Both the position numbers and the translations under genes were made by a program. Of a stretch of DNA of 20,706 nt, positions 15,721 to 20,706 are shown piece after piece. The notes under the pieces were generated by a model that ran no database searches, was not told the DNA's origin, and worked only from the letters and a program-made list of their open reading frames with translations. Source of the stretch: Bacteroidota bacterium (GTDB lineage Bacteria; Bacteroidota; Bacteroidia; Bacteroidales; Prolixibacteraceae); assembly GCA_023393265.1 (NCBI GenBank), contig JAEWME010000309.1, forward strand, positions 1-20,706, in the 5' to 3' direction. Position 1 is the first letter of the stretch; each line of letters starts with the position of its first letter.

Positions 15721-16923
15721 ATGAAAAGAATAATTTTTGCAACCGTTTTTCTTGCTGTTTGGAGCATAGCATCTGCTCAATTTGCCGGCATCATGCGCGG
15801 GCAAAACGCCGAACCTCTTCCGGATGGGTACAAGCCATCGGCGACCAACATCTTTCTGGCGCCATATCCGGCGGTGAACGCCGAAACCCGTCAGGCCATA
15901 TTTAAAGTGAACGCACCCACAGCACAAACCGTCCAGGTTGATCTGGGCGGGAAAAAATACGACATGATCAAAGATGACAAGGGGGTGTGGACCTGCACGT
16001 CTGATCCGCAGGTGGTGGGTTTTCATTATTATGCCATCCTGATTGACGGAGTTGCGGTGATGGACCGGAACACCGAAGCTTATTTCGGCAGCAATTGGGA
16101 ATCGTCGGGCATTGAGATTCCAGAGGGATCCGAAGGCGACTATTACCGGTTCAATAAAGCTATTCCCCACGGACAAATCCGCTCACTTTATTACTGGTCG
16201 GAAATTAACGGGCTCGAACGCCATTGTAACGTGTACGTTCCGGCTGAATACGAACAGAACCCGAACAAGAAATATCCGGCACTTTATCTGTTGCACGGGT
16301 GGGGAGAGGATGAAAACGGCTGGTCGAATCAGGGACATGTGGGCAATATCATGGATGGATTGATTGCTGAAGGAAAAGCTGTTCCGATGATTATTGTGAT
16401 GGACTGCGGCGACATCAAGACAAATCCGGATGTGCGCAACGCGTCGACCAACGATGTGACCCAAATTTATGTGAATGACCTGATGCCGTATATCGATAAA
16501 ACGTTCCGTACGGTCAACGATCGCCAGCACCGAGCGATGGCCGGTCTTTCGAGAGGAGGCATGCAAACCACCATGACGGTTTTCAACAACATGGATAAGT
16601 TTGCCTGGATGGGTACATTCAGCGGCTTTTTTATTGGCATGCCGCGGATGGGAGCAAATGCGGGAAACACGCAACCCGATATGAAGGCTCAAATTGAAAC
16701 CGCTTTCAACGGGGTGTTCAAAGATGCAGTGGCCTTCGATAAACAAATGAACCTGCTCTTTATCAGTACAGGTACCGAAGAACGCACTCCAAAAGAAGCC
16801 GTCGATGCGCTGAAAGCCCATGGGATCAAAAATGTGGTCTATCACGAATCGCAGGGAACCGCTCACGAATGGCTGACCTGGCGAAGAGCACTAAAGGAAT
16901 TCGCACCCAGAATTTTCAGGTAG
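15721..16923 (+). CDS. CBM48-like + CE1 esterase with GLSRGG elbow
   Basis: A 400-residue secreted esterase, closest in layout to the preceding gene. The signal peptide is residues 1-20 (ending ASAQ). The N-terminal CBM48/E-set-like domain spans about 40-135 (IFKVNAPTAQTVQVDL, VGFHYYAILIDG), and the CE1 hydrolase fills the rest, with KYPALYLLHGWGEDE. The nucleophile is Ser277 in GLSRGG, where most relatives including its two neighbours have GLSMGG. The acid is probably Glu353 or Glu354 (STGTEERTP), and the histidine is His382 (TAHEWLTWRR). The Arg in the elbow and the Glu acid suggest a different subgroup and possibly a different acyl preference, rather than a simple recent duplicate. Likely substrates are acetyl or feruloyl esters on xylan; this is inferred from family and locus. 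Confidence 0.92.
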   Translation: MKRIIFATVFLAVWSIASAQFAGIMRGQNAEPLPDGYKPSATNIFLAPYPAVNAETRQAIFKVNAPTAQTVQVDLGGKKYDMIKDDKGVWTCTSDPQVVGFHYYAILIDGVAVMDRNTEAYFGSNWESSGIEIPEGSEGDYYRFNKAIPHGQIRSLYYWSEINGLERHCNVYVPAEYEQNPNKKYPALYLLHGWGEDENGWSNQGHVGNIMDGLIAEGKAVPMIIVMDCGDIKTNPDVRNASTNDVTQIYVNDLMPYIDKTFRTVNDRQHRAMAGLSRGGMQTTMTVFNNMDKFAWMGTFSGFFIGMPRMGANAGNTQPDMKAQIETAFNGVFKDAVAFDKQMNLLFISTGTEERTPKEAVDALKAHGIKNVVYHESQGTAHEWLTWRRALKEFAPRIFR

Positions 16924-17017
16924 TGACACGAAAACCCGGTTTCCGGCGATTGCGGATCTGGGCTATATTTTGGATATTTGGATAGCGATCGACGTAAAAT
17001 GAAAACATGGGAAGTGC

Positions 17018-17039
17018 CAAAAAAACAGGCTATTGCCTG
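17018..17039 (-). terminator. Terminator-like hairpin on the minus strand
   Basis: Read on the minus strand, CAGGC-AATA-GCCTG (17039 to 17026) is followed by seven T (complement of the A-run at 17019-17025). On the + strand no T-run follows. No minus-strand gene is evident upstream of it, so it may end an antisense transcript arising near the GH3 start, or be chance. Confidence 0.35.
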
Positions 17040-17139
17040 ACGGGCGCCGAATATCTTCGGATCACGCAATAATTACACTGATTTACCTCAAAAATTTTGA
17101 CGATCGAAATACCAGAACAGAACAGCCATAAAAGTTGAA

Positions 17140-17181
17140 ACTGAAACGACAGGTTTCAGTGGATATTTAAAAATATATTTG
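17140..17181 (+). promoter_or_regulatory. Candidate GH3 promoter with inverted repeat
   Basis: TATATTTG (17174-17181) fits the Bacteroidota -7 consensus TAnnTTTG exactly, 61 bases before the GH3 start. Just upstream is a perfect 8-bp inverted repeat, ACTGAAAC (17140-17147) and GTTTCAGT (17153-17160) around GACAG, whose right arm falls at the expected -33 position. A short palindrome, TTTGCAAA (17182-17189), follows. No T-run follows the repeat, so an operator is more likely than a terminator. A clear -33 TTG is missing. The rest of the 319-base gap (16924-17242) holds no recognisable gene. Confidence 0.45.
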
Positions 17182-17242
17182 TTTGCAAATCAATAAACTA
17201 ATCTGACAGAGCATCTATTCAATTAATTTTAAGACGATTTTT

Positions 17243-20200
17243 ATGAAATCAACACTGCATAAAACAACAGTTTTAATTTTCATTTCGGTTCTGATAATGG
17301 CCTTTATGCCGGCCGGAGAAAAAGCTATAAAACCAATTTATCTGAATACTTCCTATTCCTTTAAGGAACGTGCTGCCGACCTGATTTCGCGCATGACACC
17401 GGAGGAAAAACAGAGTCAGTTGGGTAATACCATGGCACCAATTCCGGGGCTTGGAATCAACCATTACGATTTTTGGGGCGAGGCTTTGCACGGTGTTGTA
17501 GGCCGCAATAACAACAGCGGGATGACCGCTACCTCTTTTCCAAACAGTGTGGCAGTGGGTGCAACCTGGGATCCGGAGCTGATCAAACGGGAAACTGAAG
17601 TTATTTCGGACGAGGCGCGCGGATTCAATCACGACCTCATTTTTACATTGACTTATTGGTCGCCGGTAATTGAACCTGCCCGCGACCCACGCTGGGGCCG
17701 GACTGCTGAAACCTTTGGCGAAGATCCTTTTCTGGTCTCACAGATCGGGAAAGGATTTATTCAGGGTTTGATAGGCGACGACCCCAAATACATCAAAGCC
17801 GTTCCCTGCGGAAAACACTACTTTGCCAACAACACCGAATTTAATCGACACTCAGGAAGTGCCAACATGGACGACCGCGATATGCGGGAATTTTACCTGT
17901 TGCCCTACCGGACGCTGATTCGCGACTACAACCTACCTTCGATTATGACGGCCTACAGTGCAGTAAACGGCGTTCCTATGTCGGCCAGCAAATACCTGGT
18001 TGATACCATCGCCCGAAAAACCTACGGACTGGAAGGCTATATTACCGGCGACTGTGGTGCGATTGATGATATTATCCGTGGCCACCATTACGCGAAGACC
18101 AATGAAGAGGCAGCGGCCTTGGGAATTAAGTCGGGAGTTGACACCGATTGCGGCGGAGTTTATCAAAACTATGCTTTGAAAGCGGTTGACAAGGGATTGC
18201 TCTCTTCGGGAGACATTGACAAGGCTTTGCTGAATATTTTCACCACCCGGATGCGACTGGGGGAATTCGATCCAAAGGAAATCGTTCCGTTCTATGGCAT
18301 CAAGCCAGCCATTATCAACGACCCTTCGCACAATGATCTGGCCATTGAAATAGCGACGAAATCGCCTGTTTTACTGAAGAACAATCCGGTTGCCAGTAGC
18401 AAAGGTAAAGCATTACCGATTGATCTGAAGAACATCAAAAAGATTGCGGTACTGGGTCCTCAGGCCGATAAAGTTGAATTGGGCGATTACTCAGGACAGG
18501 TCGAACCGAAACTGGCCATCAGTCCGCTGAAGGGAATTCAGAACTACATTAAAGATCATCACTTCAACACGGAGGTGGTGTCCATCGCCAGCGGAAATAC
18601 CAACCGAAACACCGATTTTATCACAGTAAACAGTTTTTTCACCATTCGCGATGGAAAAATGGGTAGCGAATTCAACGCAACTAAATTCGATGCGTCGGCG
18701 CCCGGATTAATTGTTTCAGAGCGTTTCGGACGGAACTCCATTCGGGGTATCAAAGATGGTGACTGGACAGCCTACAATAATGTGGACATTACAGAGGTTG
18801 ACTCAATTCAGTTTAACCTGAACGCTTCCGGCGAAGGAGGTATCCTGGAAATCAGGGTCGGCTCGGTAACTGGTAACATGCTGGGCTCGGAGCTGATTAA
18901 ACCCGCTCAGCAAAGGGGTGGGGGTGGCTTCCCGGGTTTTGCACGTCCACAAACACTTTCAGTAAAAATAAAAACACTCGGAATTACCGGGGCACAGACC
19001 CTCGTGATGGTTTACCGCGAAGACAAAAGTCAGTGCATTGATCAGGAAACCCTCGATTTGGCTGCTTCTGCCGATGTGGCCCTCATTTTTGTCGGAACCG
19101 ATCAGAGCACCGGTCGCGAGGAATCGGACCGTTTTGCACTCACCCTGCCCGGCAACCAAAATCAACTAATCAGTTCGGTTGCTGCGGTGAATCCCAACAC
19201 CATCGTGGTGATGCAAACCATGGGCATGGTTGAGGTAGAGCAATTCAAAAATAATCCCAATATTCCCGGCATCATCTGGACCGGCTACAACGGGCAGGCG
19301 CAGGGAACTGCGATGGCGAAAATCCTGTTTGGCGAGGCAAATCCGGGCGGAAAACTGAACGTTACCTGGCACAAATCGGTGAATGACCTTCCTGATTTTA
19401 ATAACTACACATTACGGGGCGATGGTACGAACGGGAGAACCTACTGGTACTACGATAAAGACGTTTCTTACGAATTTGGGTACGGCTTATCGTACACTAC
19501 TTTCAGTTACAGTAATTTCAAAATCAGCAAAAATGCAATTACCCCGAATGATCAGGTTACCGTGAGCGTGGATGTGCAGAATACCGGCAGCGTCGATGGA
19601 GACGAGATTGTTCAGGTTTATGTCAGGACGCCTGATAGTCCAAAATCACTGCAACGCCCCATTAAACGGTTAAAAGGATTTAAACGGGTAACCATTCCCG
19701 CAGGCCAGGTAAAAACGGTATCGATTGAAGTGGACTGCAAAGACCTTTGGTTTTGGGACGCCGAGAAAAAGAAAATCACGTTTGATCCCGGGAAATACAT
19801 TTTTGAGGTGGGCGCCTCGTCACGGGCGATCAAAGGTCAGGTAGAAGCAACCCTGAGCGGCAGCTACAAGCCGGTGCTGAAAACGGTGGTTGCTGAGAGC
19901 GACCGCGTCGTGCTTCGTCCGGGCGATGTCATTCAAACGAGCGTCACCGCTGCGATGTCTGACGACAGTTTCTACGACATTTCAAAGGCCAAAATCGAAT
20001 TTAAGAGCAATAACCCGGCGGTGGCCTCGGTTGAGGGGAACGGCAAAGTAACAGCAACTGGTGTTGGTGTCGCTTTGATTTTTGCAGATGTCACCATCGA
20101 TGGAATCACTGTTTCGAACAGTTACCCGGTAAAAGTGATGCCCGACCTGAATCCCAAATCGATCACCGTAAACGGGAAAAATATCCCTGGTTTCAGCAAA

Positions 20201-20706
20201 GACATCAAAGCCTACAGCTATTTGCTGACCAGCAATTCCAAAGTTCCGGTTGTGAAAGCCGAGGCGCTGGGTAGCGGCATTTCGGTCGACATTGAACAGG
20301 CGCGGGGAATTCCCGGAACTACCATCATTCGTTTTGTCGACAACATTATCCTCGAAACCAATACGTATTACCTGAATTTCGATCGTGCTTCGGTAAGCGA
20401 TGAGTTCAACGACGCCATCGGCACTCAGTGGCAATGGATCCGCGAAAATAAGGCAACCCAAAGCCTTTCTAAAAATACCGGTGCGCTCACCATTACCAGT
20501 GAAGCCGGCGATATTTCAGAAGGAACCAACAACGCCAAAAACCTGCTTCTGCAAAGTGCCAACAACGACTGGACGATCACGACCAAACTGGTTTTTTCCA
20601 GAAATCCTTCTCAGCCTGAAAATGCGGGCATCGTAGCTTATCAGGATGACGATAATTTTGTGAAACTGATGGTGCGGGCAGTGACCAAAACAACCCGGGT
20701 TCGCAC
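17243..20706 (+). CDS. Multidomain GH3 beta-xylosidase/glucosidase, 3' end outside window (partial)
   Basis: The frame from ATG 17243 stays open through 1154 codons to the window end, so the C-terminus is missing. The N-terminal signal peptide covers about residues 1-24. The GH3 TIM-barrel domain carries nucleophile Asp270 (TGDCGAIDD) and the substrate-binding KHYFANNTE segment. In the second GH3 domain the acid/base is probably Glu626 (GREESDRF). Between them, about 482-596, lies an insertion resembling CBM6 (FDASAPGLI, DGDWTAYNN). Then come the fibronectin-III-like domain of GH3 (about 770-865, GSVDGDEIVQVYV), a Big_2-like Ig domain (about 888-967, NNPAVASVEGNGKVTATG), a short beta-sandwich (about 970-1045) and a ConA-like sandwich starting at about 1052 (SDEFNDAIG). 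The last resembles the C-terminal domain of beta-xylosidases. Most GH3 enzymes are 700-900 residues, so this one is unusually long. Probable xylan-oligosaccharide exo-hydrolase; specificity inferred. Confidence 0.93.
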   Translation, partial: MKSTLHKTTVLIFISVLIMAFMPAGEKAIKPIYLNTSYSFKERAADLISRMTPEEKQSQLGNTMAPIPGLGINHYDFWGEALHGVVGRNNNSGMTATSFPNSVAVGATWDPELIKRETEVISDEARGFNHDLIFTLTYWSPVIEPARDPRWGRTAETFGEDPFLVSQIGKGFIQGLIGDDPKYIKAVPCGKHYFANNTEFNRHSGSANMDDRDMREFYLLPYRTLIRDYNLPSIMTAYSAVNGVPMSASKYLVDTIARKTYGLEGYITGDCGAIDDIIRGHHYAKTNEEAAALGIKSGVDTDCGGVYQNYALKAVDKGLLSSGDIDKALLNIFTTRMRLGEFDPKEIVPFYGIKPAIINDPSHNDLAIEIATKSPVLLKNNPVASSKGKALPIDLKNIKKIAVLGPQADKVELGDYSGQVEPKLAISPLKGIQNYIKDHHFNTEVVSIASGNTNRNTDFITVNSFFTIRDGKMGSEFNATKFDASAPGLIVSERFGRNSIRGIKDGDWTAYNNVDITEVDSIQFNLNASGEGGILEIRVGSVTGNMLGSELIKPAQQRGGGGFPGFARPQTLSVKIKTLGITGAQTLVMVYREDKSQCIDQETLDLAASADVALIFVGTDQSTGREESDRFALTLPGNQNQLISSVAAVNPNTIVVMQTMGMVEVEQFKNNPNIPGIIWTGYNGQAQGTAMAKILFGEANPGGKLNVTWHKSVNDLPDFNNYTLRGDGTNGRTYWYYDKDVSYEFGYGLSYTTFSYSNFKISKNAITPNDQVTVSVDVQNTGSVDGDEIVQVYVRTPDSPKSLQRPIKRLKGFKRVTIPAGQVKTVSIEVDCKDLWFWDAEKKKITFDPGKYIFEVGASSRAIKGQVEATLSGSYKPVLKTVVAESDRVVLRPGDVIQTSVTAAMSDDSFYDISKAKIEFKSNNPAVASVEGNGKVTATGVGVALIFADVTIDGITVSNSYPVKVMPDLNPKSITVNGKNIPGFSKDIKAYSYLLTSNSKVPVVKAEALGSGISVDIEQARGIPGTTIIRFVDNIILETNTYYLNFDRASVSDEFNDAIGTQWQWIRENKATQSLSKNTGALTITSEAGDISEGTNNAKNLLLQSANNDWTITTKLVFSRNPSQPENAGIVAYQDDDNFVKLMVRAVTKTTRVR

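Noticed and set aside
16183..16866. 227-codon minus-strand ORF opposite the third esterase
   Set aside because: It is the reverse shadow of a well-supported CE1 gene, rich in His/Arg/Ile with no recognisable domain.
16863..17069. 68-codon minus-strand ORF after the third esterase, possible partner of the minus-strand hairpin
   Set aside because: The hairpin falls inside this ORF rather than after it, and the product has no recognisable features.
17001..17099. Short frame beginning MKTWEVPKK, with a stop after 13 codons and further open codons after it, as a pseudogene
   Set aside because: Too short and unmatched to any family I recognise to support a pseudogene call.
19982..20461. 159-codon minus-strand ORF opposite the GH3 C-terminal modules
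   Set aside because: The + strand frame is continuous and has clear domain signatures; the minus frame has none.

Overview
The window is one strand of a Bacteroidota chromosome. The evidence is a paired SusC-type TonB-dependent transporter and SusD-type surface lipoprotein, a hybrid two-component system (HTCS) regulator, AT-rich intergenic DNA, no Shine-Dalgarno sites ahead of the starts, and TAnnTTTG-like promoter elements. A free-living or gut anaerobe of the Bacteroidales/Marinilabiliales type would fit, but the genus cannot be fixed from the sequence alone. Every supported gene lies on the + strand.

Layout. (1) 1-1524: 3' part of a membrane histidine kinase that enters from upstream, with a terminator after it. 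(2) 1808-5695: a 1295-residue HTCS regulator (periplasmic propeller, kinase, receiver and AraC DNA-binding domain in one chain), also followed by a terminator. (3) 5984-12921: GH43 glycosidase, SusC and SusD, probably one transcription unit closed by a strong terminator at 13073-13108. A 33-codon ORF overlaps the SusD stop codon. (4) 13409-16923: three consecutive CE1-family esterases, one plain and two with an N-terminal CBM48-like domain, with hairpins between them. (5) 17243 to the window end: an unusually long multidomain GH3 glycosidase, still open at base 20706.

Together this is a polysaccharide utilization locus. The HTCS would sense an oligosaccharide in the periplasm, SusC/SusD would bind and import oligosaccharides, the CE1 esterases would remove acyl or feruloyl groups, and GH43 plus GH3 would trim side chains and xylo-oligosaccharides. 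The mix of GH43, GH3 and CBM48-CE1 points to acylated (glucurono)arabinoxylan. No endoxylanase (GH10/GH11) and no SusE/F lipoprotein is present, so the locus probably continues past base 20706.

The main non-coding observation is a shared element, CTGYGTAGGGTT followed by an inverted repeat whose loop carries TAGTTTT. It occurs upstream of both the HTCS gene and the GH43-susCD unit, but I do not see it upstream of the esterases or GH3. This suggests HTCS autoregulation plus control of the core operon. The second half of the locus has its own promoter-like and hairpin signals. I found no tRNA, rRNA, CRISPR array, insertion sequence or transposase.
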